From: Myxococcales bacterium
Lineage (GTDB): Bacteria; Myxococcota_A; Polyangia; Fen-1088
Length of the DNA stretch: 6,015 bases
NCBI GenBank assembly: GCA_003170035.1
Contig: PMZX01000081.1
Location: forward strand, 1 to 6,015
Direction of reading: 5' to 3'
Shown: positions 1-6,015 of the stretch, in pieces
Position numbering within the stretch: the stretch's first letter is position 1
Layout of the letters: the number at the start of each line of letters is the position of its first letter
Notes under the pieces: generated by a model
The model's input: only the letters and a program-made list of their open reading frames with translations
Database searches by the model: none
What the model was told of the DNA's origin: nothing
Program-made: the position numbers and the translations under genes

Positions 1-1953
1 TGTGTCACCGACAAGGATGACCCTGGCAAGCCAGACGGTGGCGGCGGACAGAGCACCGTGCCGGTCGCTTGCGTGAGCAGCAGCGACGTCGGCGGCACGA
101 GTGACGCGAGCGCTGGCGTTCCCATCATCGTGGTCGATCAATTCGGCTACCTGCCGAATTCAGAGAAGATCGCGGTGATTCGCGATCCGCAGACCGGCTT
201 CGACGCCGCCACCGATTTCACTCCAGGGGCGAGCTACGCCTTGGTCGATGCTTCGAGCGGCGCTCAGGTGTTCACGGGCGCCGCGACGGCATGGAACAAT
301 GGGGCCGTACACGCGCCGAGTGGCGACAAGGCCTATTGGTTCGATTTCTCGTCGGTGACGACCCCTGGTACGTACTACGTGCTCGACGTCGAGAATAACG
401 AGCGTTCCCCTGCCTTTCGCATCGGCAACGACGTGTACCGGGTCGTGTTGCGCCATGCCCTGCGCACTTTCTTCTATCAACGCGTCGGACAGGCCAAACA
501 AGAACCCTACGCCGACGCGGCCTGGGTCGACGGCGCTAGCCACGTCAAGGCGCTGCAAGATCACAATGCCCGGCTTTACAGCGCCAAGAACGATGCAACG
601 ACCGAGCGCGACGTTTGGGGTGGCTGGTACGACGCGGGCGACTACAACAAGTACACCAGCTGGACGGCGAACTACATCGTCGAGATGCTGCAGGCGTACG
701 AGGAGAATCCGGCCGCCTTCACCGACGACTTCGGGATTCCGGAATCGGGCAACGGCGTGCCCGACATCCTCGATGAGGCGCGCTGGGGGCTCGATTACTT
801 GACCCGTTTGCAGAATGCGGATGGCAGCATGCTCTCGGTGGTCGGCGAGGCTTCGGGAAGCCCTCCCTCGGCTGCGACCGGACAGACCCTGTACGGCCCG
901 GCAAACACCTCGGGTACGCTGGCATCGGCGGCTGCCTTCGCCGCTGGTGCGCGCGTGCTCGCTGGGGTCGCAGTCGGCGATTTCCCCGCGTTTTCCACGG
1001 CGCTCGCCAGCCGCGCGGTGCAAGCGTTCACTTGGGCCGAGGCCAATCCGGCGGTCTTCTTCAAGAACAACGATTCAGCGTCCAAGACTCAGGGACTCGC
1101 GGCGGGGCAACAAGAAGTCACCCCTTCCGGGCTCGTCCCCTATCGCATCAAGGCGGCCGTGCATCTATTCCGACTGACGGGCAGCCCCACCTACAGCGCC
1201 ATCGTGGATCAGCTCTACACCCAATTGCAGCTCATCAACTCCGCCTTCGCCTATCCCTTCGAGGTCTCCAATCAAGACATGTTGCTCTACTACGCGGATG
1301 CGCCCGGCGCGACGGCGACAGTACGGGACGATATTCGCACCAAGTACGACACGAGCATGATGACCGGCGACGACAATCTACCTGCCCATACCACGAGCAA
1401 GGATCCCTACCTCGCTCACATGAAGGACTATGTTTGGGGGAGCAACTCGACGAAGGCCAACCAAGGCAACATGTTTTGGGCCATGGTGACCCACGGTCTC
1501 GAACCGACGCAGGACGCGACGATGAAGAGCTTGGCCGAGCGCTACATTCACTACCTGCACGGCGTGAATCCCTTGGGCCTCGTCTATCTGTCCAACATGG
1601 GCTCGGCCGGCGCCACGCGCTCGGTGACGGCAATCTTTCACACCTGGTTCAACGAGACCAGCGCGTGCTTTGCTCGCGTGACGGCGACCACGCAAGGGCC
1701 AGCGCCAGGATTTCTCGCGGGCGGCCCCAACCCACGCTACACGCTGGACAGATGTTGCCCGAGCAGTTGCAGCGGCCTCTCGGATATCTCAAAGTGCAAC
1801 CCGGCCCTGGTCACGCCGCCCCTGGGACAGCCGGACATGAAATCCTATCGGGACTTCAACGCCAACTGGCCGCAGGATAGCTGGAGCGTTTCGGAGAACA
1901 GCTGCGGCTATCAGATCGCGTATATTCGGCTGCTGTCGAAGTTCGTACAGTGA
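1..1953 (+). CDS. GH9 family endoglucanase-type glycoside hydrolase, secreted, 5'-partial
   Basis: The reading frame is open from the first base, so the true start and signal peptide lie upstream; the GTG at 58 is probably not the start. 650 residues are visible. Codons 1-40 are a Gly/Ser/Asp-rich linker beginning with Cys, compatible with a lipoprotein or a tethered secreted enzyme. An Ig-like N-terminal cellulase domain follows (about nt 121-420, opening VDQFGYLP). The (alpha/alpha)6 catalytic domain fills about nt 436-1950. Motif YDAGDYNKY (nt 628-654) carries the two Asp of the GH9 catalytic base/water site (codons at 631 and 640). A conserved His sits in AIFHTWF (codon at 1639), and the general-acid Glu in WSVSENSCGYQ (codon at 1894). 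A cysteine cluster (CCPSSC, nt 1753-1770, with further Cys nearby) probably forms disulfides or a metal site. GH9 enzymes are inverting beta-1,4-glucanases, some acting on glucomannan or xyloglucan; the exact substrate cannot be read here. The C-terminus is complete and no CBM or dockerin is visible. It is convergent with the SGNH gene. Confidence 0.95.
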   Translation, partial: CVTDKDDPGKPDGGGGQSTVPVACVSSSDVGGTSDASAGVPIIVVDQFGYLPNSEKIAVIRDPQTGFDAATDFTPGASYALVDASSGAQVFTGAATAWNNGAVHAPSGDKAYWFDFSSVTTPGTYYVLDVENNERSPAFRIGNDVYRVVLRHALRTFFYQRVGQAKQEPYADAAWVDGASHVKALQDHNARLYSAKNDATTERDVWGGWYDAGDYNKYTSWTANYIVEMLQAYEENPAAFTDDFGIPESGNGVPDILDEARWGLDYLTRLQNADGSMLSVVGEASGSPPSAATGQTLYGPANTSGTLASAAAFAAGARVLAGVAVGDFPAFSTALASRAVQAFTWAEANPAVFFKNNDSASKTQGLAAGQQEVTPSGLVPYRIKAAVHLFRLTGSPTYSAIVDQLYTQLQLINSAFAYPFEVSNQDMLLYYADAPGATATVRDDIRTKYDTSMMTGDDNLPAHTTSKDPYLAHMKDYVWGSNSTKANQGNMFWAMVTHGLEPTQDATMKSLAERYIHYLHGVNPLGLVYLSNMGSAGATRSVTAIFHTWFNETSACFARVTATTQGPAPGFLAGGPNPRYTLDRCCPSSCSGLSDISKCNPALVTPPLGQPDMKSYRDFNANWPQDSWSVSENSCGYQIAYIRLLSKFVQ

Positions 1954-1967
1954 CGCCGAGGGCGGCG
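1954..1967. terminator. short hairpin between convergent stop codons (weak terminator candidate)
   Basis: The 17-base gap between the two convergent stop codons contains CGCCG-AGGG-CGGCG, a perfect 5-bp stem with a 4-base loop. There is no T-run on either strand, so it does not meet the usual rho-independent pattern. In GC-rich DNA a stem this short can arise by chance. Its position exactly between two gene ends is the only support for a role in ending both transcripts. Confidence 0.2.
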
Positions 1968-1970
1968 GCA

Positions 1971-3446
1971 CTAGGGTGATGGATAAATAGGCAGAACCGC
2001 GTCCGCATAGGCTTGCTGGATGGCGGCTTTGGCGACGGCAGATTGCGGATGCACGCCATCTCCCGAGTATTTCACCGTGCAGTCCGCCTGCACGGTAGCC
2101 ACGCCTTGGACGTACTCGGGATGGGCCGCGACAAGCCCATAGAGGTCGGGGCCGCAGGGCAGTTCGAACTCCAGTTGCAGTTTGTCGATGACGGCGTTGA
2201 ACTCGTCGACGTGCGCGCCGACGGTATTCCAGGGGATACGCGGCAAGATCGGAACGCGTTTCGCATCCGTCAGCAGCTTGATGATCGACCGCAGCGTGGC
2301 TTCGAAACCCGCACCTGCCGCGGTATTGCTGCCCCAAGAATCGTTCGTGCCATACGCCAAAGTCACGAACGTGAGCCCTTCGGCGTAGGTCAGCCACTGG
2401 TTGTCTTGCAGATGGAGCAGGGCATGATTGAGCGTTTCCCCGCCGTTTCCAGCCTCGACCAGCGCCGGCGTGTAGGCCGGACGCTGAGCGGTTATAAGCC
2501 TGTCGAGCTCATTTGGGCCGCCAGTGCGATTGAAGCTTACCTTGGTGATGCTGTCGCCCATGATGAAATAGCCATCGGTAGGATCGCTATCGCCGATGGC
2601 AGAAAAGTCGCGAACCTCGATCTCATCAAGCTGCACGGCGCGCGCCGCCCCGGAGGCATCCAACCCGGCGGCCGTCACCTCGAAGCGCACCCATTTCATG
2701 CCCGCAAAAGGAATCAGATGGGTACGCGCCCGCACCGGATTGTCCGTAACGGTCACTACTGTCGTCCAGGTTCCGTCGTCGCCGTTGGTCGAGTCAGCCG
2801 AGGTCTTGATCAGGTAGCCAACCGGCGAGGTCGCGTTCTTGTAGTCGGTTGCCGTGTAGAAAGACGGACCGTAGTCCTGGTAGCCGACATCCTGCCACCC
2901 TAACAGCAGCTTGGTGTAGCCGGTTCCCATGTCGATGGAAACCCATTTCGGCGCACCCGCCACCGGGGTGAGCAGCAGCCCATTCGCCACATGATACTTG
3001 CCGTCGACGATTAGACCCACGTTCGCCTGCTCGGTGGAGTTCGTCGTCACCGGCCGGCCGACCGAGACGAGTGGCGTGGGTTTGGCCAAGGCCCCAAGCC
3101 ACTTGGCGGGCATGATGCAAGCCGGTGCTGTCACAGTCGGTTGCCCGCCGGTGCCGCCGGTCGCTGGGAAACACGTCGAGCCTCCTGCACCCGCGCCTCC
3201 TGCACCCGCGCCTCCTGCACCCGCGCCTCCTGCACCCATGCCTCCTGCATTGGCCACCGCGCCGTCGGGAATATAGCCGCCGTCAGCGGTGCATGCAGCG
3301 ACTGCCACGAGCAAGGTGAGCCCAAGGGCGCCAACGGCTAGGCCAAGCCATGCCGCCCTCGCGGGCTGGCGTGCGGGCCTCCAGCCGCGGGTTGCAGCGA
3401 GAGCATCCTGATCTTGGGAAGGGCGAGTATCGTTGCAAGCAAGCAT
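1971..3446 (-). CDS. SGNH/GDSL-family hydrolase lipoprotein with Gly-rich linker and beta-sandwich-like N-terminal module
   Basis: 491 residues. Residues 1-32 are a long, Arg-containing n-region; a hydrophobic stretch (33-51) ends in VAAC, a lipobox, so Cys52 is the likely lipidated residue and the protein is envelope-anchored. Residues 62-90 form a Gly/Ala linker of GAGGA repeats. Residues about 115-280 look like a galactose-binding, discoidin-like beta-sandwich (VSIDMGTGYTKLLLGW, WVRFEV, LDEIEVRDF), probably carbohydrate-binding. Residues 290-490 are the SGNH hydrolase: block I GDSI with nucleophile Ser299, block II Gly in GNGGE (333-337), block III GTND (366-369, oxyanion Asn368), block V DGVHP (Asp463, His466). 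The full catalytic set is present. The fold serves acetylxylan esterases, other carbohydrate deacetylases and lipases; beside GH9 and GH130 genes a polysaccharide deacylase is the best inference, but substrate is unproven. The ATG at 3446 is preceded by GAGG five bases upstream. GC is high, like the GH9 gene. Confidence 0.9.
   Translation of the reverse strand: MLACNDTRPSQDQDALAATRGWRPARQPARAAWLGLAVGALGLTLLVAVAACTADGGYIPDGAVANAGGMGAGGAGAGGAGAGGAGAGGSTCFPATGGTGGQPTVTAPACIMPAKWLGALAKPTPLVSVGRPVTTNSTEQANVGLIVDGKYHVANGLLLTPVAGAPKWVSIDMGTGYTKLLLGWQDVGYQDYGPSFYTATDYKNATSPVGYLIKTSADSTNGDDGTWTTVVTVTDNPVRARTHLIPFAGMKWVRFEVTAAGLDASGAARAVQLDEIEVRDFSAIGDSDPTDGYFIMGDSITKVSFNRTGGPNELDRLITAQRPAYTPALVEAGNGGETLNHALLHLQDNQWLTYAEGLTFVTLAYGTNDSWGSNTAAGAGFEATLRSIIKLLTDAKRVPILPRIPWNTVGAHVDEFNAVIDKLQLEFELPCGPDLYGLVAAHPEYVQGVATVQADCTVKYSGDGVHPQSAVAKAAIQQAYADAVLPIYPSP
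3181..3250. repeat. 15-bp tandem repeat encoding the GAGGA linker
   Basis: Three perfect copies of cctcctgcacccgcg (3181-3195, 3196-3210, 3211-3225) are followed by a fourth with two changes near its end (3226-3240) and a 10-base partial copy with one change (3241-3250). On the - strand each unit encodes the five residues Gly-Ala-Gly-Gly-Ala, so copy-number change keeps the SGNH gene in frame and alters only linker length. The near identity at the DNA level points to recent slippage expansion. Confidence 0.95.
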
Positions 3447-3450
3447 GGCA

Positions 3451-3456
3451 TCCTCA
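3451..3456 (-). promoter_or_regulatory. Shine-Dalgarno site of the SGNH lipoprotein gene
   Basis: On the - strand TGAGGA lies just upstream of the ATG at 3446, with five bases between GAGG and the start codon. This supports the long-n-region start. No in-frame ATG or GTG nearer the hydrophobic stretch offers a better choice. Confidence 0.6.
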
Positions 3457-3470
3457 ACAAATTCAGTAGT

Positions 3471-3484
3471 GCCGTGGGCACGGC
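3471..3484. other. inverted repeat in the gap between GH130 and SGNH genes
   Basis: GCCGTG-GG-CACGGC is a perfect 6-bp inverted repeat (realistically a 5-bp stem with a 4-base loop) in the 51-base gap between the GH130 stop and the SGNH start. Read on the + strand it is followed by CTTTTC, a weak T-run, but no gene here is transcribed that way. On the - strand, the direction of both flanking genes, no T-run follows. It could be an attenuating hairpin, a small operator or chance. No convincing -35/-10 promoter pair was seen in the gap. Confidence 0.3.
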
Positions 3485-3497
3485 CTTTTCGGGACGT

Positions 3498-4496
3498 CTA
3501 GAATACCTCCGAGTTCTCCTTAATGTACTCGATTAGCTCATCGACCTGCGTAAACGCAATCGCTGTGCACGTGTCGGCCGCGCCGTAGTAAATTGCGATC
3601 CTGCCCGTGTCAGCGTCGTACAGAGTGGCACACGGGAATGCCACATTCGGCACAAAGCCGACCGCCTCATATTGCCTTTCCGGCGTTAGCAAATAGTTGC
3701 CGCACCTATAAAGAACCTTCCACGGCTTCTCGATACCCAGGATCGCGGCGCCAAAACTATACACAAAGCCGTTACAGGTACCAGACACGCCGTGATAGAA
3801 TAGTAGCCATCCTTCGGTCGTCTCAATCGGTATCGGGCCTGCACCGATTTTCGTTCCCTGCCACCAGCCCTTGCCGCCTTTGCTCATGACGTGTTTGTGA
3901 TTGCCCCAATGAATCAGGTCCGGGCTTTCGCTGATATAGATGTCACCAAAGGGGGTATGGGCGCTGTCACTTGGTCTGCTCAACAGATAGTACTTGCCCT
4001 TGATTCGTCTCGGGAAAAGCACGCCGTTTCTGTTGAATGGCATCAGGGGATTCGGCATACGGACAAAGGTCTTGAAGTCCGTCGTCCTGCCCAGGCCGAT
4101 CGACGCCCCGTGCATATCGTCGCACCACACAATGTAGAAGGTGTCGTCAATTCTCACAAGTCGGGGGTCATATCCATAGCTTATAGGCCTGGACCTTCCC
4201 TTCTCAGTGACCCAGTCAATGGGGTCGGGGCCGATCTTCCATCGCAGAGCGTCCTTGCTCTTGCCTGAAAACAAAGTTGCCCGGCCGTTTCTCTGGTCCG
4301 CCCTGAATACTCCGACAAATCCCCTTGCACGCGGCGCCACCGCGCTATTGAAAATCCTCGCTGCCTTTGGTATCGGATTCCAGTCGAGAATGGGGTTTCC
4401 ACTGTATCTCCACACAACATCGATGCAACCCTTGGGCTTGTCTTCCCATGGCATATTCGGAAGTGCTTCACCGATGATCGTTCTGCCCCTCTTCAC
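3498..4496 (-). CDS. GH130 family beta-1,4-mannoside phosphorylase (subfamily 2-like)
   Basis: 332 residues from the GTG at 4496, close to the usual length (about 330) for cytoplasmic GH130 phosphorylases; no signal peptide. The family cleaves terminal beta-mannosides with inorganic phosphate, releasing alpha-mannose-1-phosphate. Visible motifs: MPWEDKPKG (15-23) and IFNSAV (48-53) at the start of the five-bladed propeller; YGYDPR with Asp110, aligning with the proton-donor Asp of characterised members; PFNRNGVLFPR with Arg156; LSRPSD with Arg174; KIGAGP with Lys216; and FYHGV with His235. The last four match the phosphate-binding Arg/Arg/Lys/His set. The motifs resemble enzymes acting on Man-beta-1,4-GlcNAc or beta-1,4-mannooligosaccharides; these cannot be told apart here. 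A longer frame reaches an ATG at 4619, but that part overlaps the symporter's 3' end and is Arg/Ser-rich, unlike the family. It lies 40 bases after the symporter stop, suggesting one operon. GC is lower than in the left half. Confidence 0.95.
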   Translation of the reverse strand: MKRGRTIIGEALPNMPWEDKPKGCIDVVWRYSGNPILDWNPIPKAARIFNSAVAPRARGFVGVFRADQRNGRATLFSGKSKDALRWKIGPDPIDWVTEKGRSRPISYGYDPRLVRIDDTFYIVWCDDMHGASIGLGRTTDFKTFVRMPNPLMPFNRNGVLFPRRIKGKYYLLSRPSDSAHTPFGDIYISESPDLIHWGNHKHVMSKGGKGWWQGTKIGAGPIPIETTEGWLLFYHGVSGTCNGFVYSFGAAILGIEKPWKVLYRCGNYLLTPERQYEAVGFVPNVAFPCATLYDADTGRIAIYYGAADTCTAIAFTQVDELIEYIKENSEVF

Positions 4497-4503
4497 TTCT
4501 TCG

Positions 4504-4509
4504 CCTTCT
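4504..4509 (-). promoter_or_regulatory. Shine-Dalgarno site that fixes the GTG start of the GH130 gene
   Basis: AGAAGG on the - strand is followed by seven bases and then GTG at 4496. Other in-frame candidates (GTG at 4517, TTG at 4514, ATG at 4619) lack such a site or run into the preceding gene. The ATG at 4454 would remove the residues leading into the conserved PWED segment. Confidence 0.65.
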
Positions 4510-4536
4510 TTCAACACTGAACAAAAAGAACCACGC

Positions 4537-6015
4537 TCAAGCCGTTGCCGCGTCTTGCCCGCTGGCCTTGCGCCTTTCCTCGAGCTCCGTCTTGACCTTT
4601 GCCATTGTCTTGTCATCAAGCTTGTAGAAGAACATCAAAATGACTAGAGCGACTAATCCTATACCCGCAGGGATAATGCTCATCATTGCCTTTATGCCGT
4701 TCTGAACGTCAAGGTTTTGAACTTGGTTGGCGACGTACCCCGTCGCGGCGAGGACGAACCCTGCGATCATGCTTCCCACCGCCCAGCCAAGTTTGTTTGA
4801 CATAATGGATGCCGAGAACACCAGGCCCGTCGCCCTTCTGCCTGTCTTCCATTCCGAGTAATCGGCGGTGTCTGCGTACAGAACCCACAGCAAAGCCGAA
4901 ATCGGGCCGCCTACCAATGAGCCGACGGTTTGAAACACGAAAATCCACATCAGGTCGGTGGGCTTGAACAGATAGAACGCCCCGGTGCAGATGAGCGCCG
5001 CAATGAAGAGGATAATCGTTGCGCTCTTTCTACCGACAAGTTTTGCAAAGAATGGAACGAGCAAGACGCCAATAAGTGACAACGCCTGCCCAATTGTATT
5101 GAACGCTGACGTCAGGGTTTCCCAGCCGAAGTTGTGCCCGGGCTCAAACAGAGTGATCGCGGGCTTTCCGCCGATTCCGTAAATGGGATTTACAAGGTAT
5201 TGCAGCAGAAAGTTGAGTACCTGCGCCAGGATCGGGCTTTCCTGCTCCGAAACGTAGTATTTGAAATAGTGGGTAGTAACACTCATTCGTATGCATACGA
5301 AGAGGATGAAGAGAATTGTGACGATGAATAGGAATATCCAAGGCACATTCTGAACGATATCGCCCAAATCCCTTCGAACGGATGTTCTTTCCTTCGCAAT
5401 CGGCTGGATTCGCTCACGCGTGGCTAGGAAAGTGATGACAAACAGGACTACTGCGGCGATTCCGTAGATCCCCATCGTCATCTGCCAGCCCCTTTGCGCG
5501 CTGCCATGCCCGAAATGGGCGGCGAACGGCAAGACGGTCATCGAAACGATGATGCCGCCCAGATAGGCCCCTACGAACTTGAAGGATGATGCGCTCGTCC
5601 GCTCGACCGGGTCGCCGCTCATAACGCCGAGCAAAGCCGTATAGGGGATATTGACCGTTGAATACAGGAACATGAAGACGATGAATGTGAGATATGCGTA
5701 AACGACTTTCCCCCAGTATGCAAATTCGGGGGTCGTAAACGAAAGTACCGCCATCACCGCCAATGGAACTGCACCAAAGAGAATGTATGGCCTGAACTTT
5801 CCCCACCTACTCTTGGTCCGGTCGGCGGTCATTCCTATGACCACGTCAAAAATGGCATCCAGCACCCTCGATACGAAGAACATGATGCCGGCGGCAAAGG
5901 CCGAAAGGCCAAAAACCTCAGTGTAGAAGAAAAGAAGCTGCGTCATTACGGTCATCCAGAAAAGGCATGACGCCAAATCACCGCAGCCGTACAACATCCT
6001 CTCTTTCACTGAAAC
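4537..6015 (-). CDS. GPH (glycoside-pentoside-hexuronide) sugar:cation symporter, MFS superfamily, 5'-partial
   Basis: About 490 residues; the frame stays open to the right edge, with a GTG at 6009, so the true start may be that GTG or a few codons outside. Residue numbers count from it. Family signs: opening YGCGDLAS; helix-2 segment LDAIFDVVIG (50-59); loop DRTKSRWGKFRP (63-74), the strongly conserved GPH/MelB loop; central cytoplasmic stretch (about 197-220); and ADTADYSEWKTGRR (379-392), followed by Lys406, which aligns with the conserved helix-11 Lys of MelB. About twelve membrane helices can be placed; the C-terminal tail (about 464-490) is charged and cytoplasmic. The role is cation-driven uptake of sugars or short oligosaccharides across the inner membrane. 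With GH130 40 bases downstream, a mannoside or mannooligosaccharide is the likely cargo (inference). Oddities: about 45 extra residues (251-298) between helices 7 and 8, and Phe54 where MelB has the Na+-site Asn, although both Asp (51 and 55) are kept. Confidence 0.94.
   Translation of the reverse strand, partial: VSVKERMLYGCGDLASCLFWMTVMTQLLFFYTEVFGLSAFAAGIMFFVSRVLDAIFDVVIGMTADRTKSRWGKFRPYILFGAVPLAVMAVLSFTTPEFAYWGKVVYAYLTFIVFMFLYSTVNIPYTALLGVMSGDPVERTSASSFKFVGAYLGGIIVSMTVLPFAAHFGHGSAQRGWQMTMGIYGIAAVVLFVITFLATRERIQPIAKERTSVRRDLGDIVQNVPWIFLFIVTILFILFVCIRMSVTTHYFKYYVSEQESPILAQVLNFLLQYLVNPIYGIGGKPAITLFEPGHNFGWETLTSAFNTIGQALSLIGVLLVPFFAKLVGRKSATIILFIAALICTGAFYLFKPTDLMWIFVFQTVGSLVGGPISALLWVLYADTADYSEWKTGRRATGLVFSASIMSNKLGWAVGSMIAGFVLAATGYVANQVQNLDVQNGIKAMMSIIPAGIGLVALVILMFFYKLDDKTMAKVKTELEERRKASGQDAATA

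Noticed and set aside
58..60. GTG at 58 as the start of the GH9 gene
   Set aside because: The frame is open upstream to base 1, there is no ribosome-binding site before it, and starting here would leave an exported enzyme without a signal peptide.
160..1023. Long open frame (287 codons) on the - strand inside the GH9 gene
   Set aside because: Arg-rich, low-complexity translation with no recognisable motif; it lies wholly opposite a well-supported GH9 frame in GC-rich DNA, where antisense frames stay open by chance.
1032..1880. 282-codon + strand frame overlapping the GH9 gene
   Set aside because: An alternative frame of the GH9 coding sequence with Arg/His-rich composition and no domains.
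2013..2903. Long open frame (296 codons) on the + strand opposite the SGNH gene
   Set aside because: The antisense SGNH frame has intact catalytic motifs and a good start; the + strand translation shows no family features.
3181..3250. Tandem repeat as a CRISPR array or regulatory iterons
   Set aside because: Units are directly adjacent without spacers, have a length divisible by three and lie inside a coding frame that they translate as a Gly-rich linker.
4497..4619. N-terminal extension of the GH130 gene back to the ATG at 4619
   Set aside because: The added 41 residues are mostly an out-of-frame reading of the symporter's 3' end; the GTG at 4496 has a proper ribosome-binding site and gives the family-typical length.

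Overview
The window holds four protein-coding genes and almost no other DNA. From left to right they are: a GH9 cellulase-family glycoside hydrolase on the + strand (5' end cut by the window); a lipoprotein SGNH/GDSL hydrolase on the - strand, convergent with it; a GH130 beta-mannoside phosphorylase on the - strand; and a GPH-type sugar:cation symporter on the - strand (5' end cut by the right edge). No RNA genes, insertion sequences, CRISPR arrays or attachment sites were seen.

Organism: the two left-hand genes are GC-rich (sampled 60-base rows run from about 52 to 72%, mostly above 58%). They encode exported proteins with Gly/Ser/Asp-rich linkers. The lipoprotein has a repeated Gly-Ala-Gly-Gly-Ala linker directly after its lipidation cysteine, a style common in myxobacteria (Myxococcota, Polyangiales-like). 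This is an impression from composition and protein style, not a phylogenetic placement. The two right-hand genes are clearly lower in GC (sampled rows about 38 to 62%, typically near 50-53%), so their origin may differ.

Layout: the GH9 gene (1-1953) and the SGNH gene (1971-3446) are tail to tail with 17 bases between stops. The SGNH gene lies 51 bases downstream of the GH130 gene (3498-4496). The GH130 gene lies 40 bases downstream of the symporter (4537-6015). Symporter and GH130 look like an operon. The SGNH gene is read in the same direction, but a small inverted repeat and the composition change fall at or near this gap.

How they could work together (inference): the secreted GH9 enzyme cuts a beta-1,4-linked glucan or glucomannan outside the cell, and the lipoprotein esterase removes acyl groups from the decorated polysaccharide. 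The symporter then imports short beta-mannosides, and cytoplasmic GH130 phosphorolyses them to alpha-mannose-1-phosphate. This would be a small beta-(gluco)mannan or mannoside utilisation locus. Each family call is strong; the shared substrate is a hypothesis. I did not find a clearly undescribed system. The points most worth a second look are the composition break, the GPH variant with an extra segment and an altered cation-site motif, and the uncharacterised SGNH lipoprotein.
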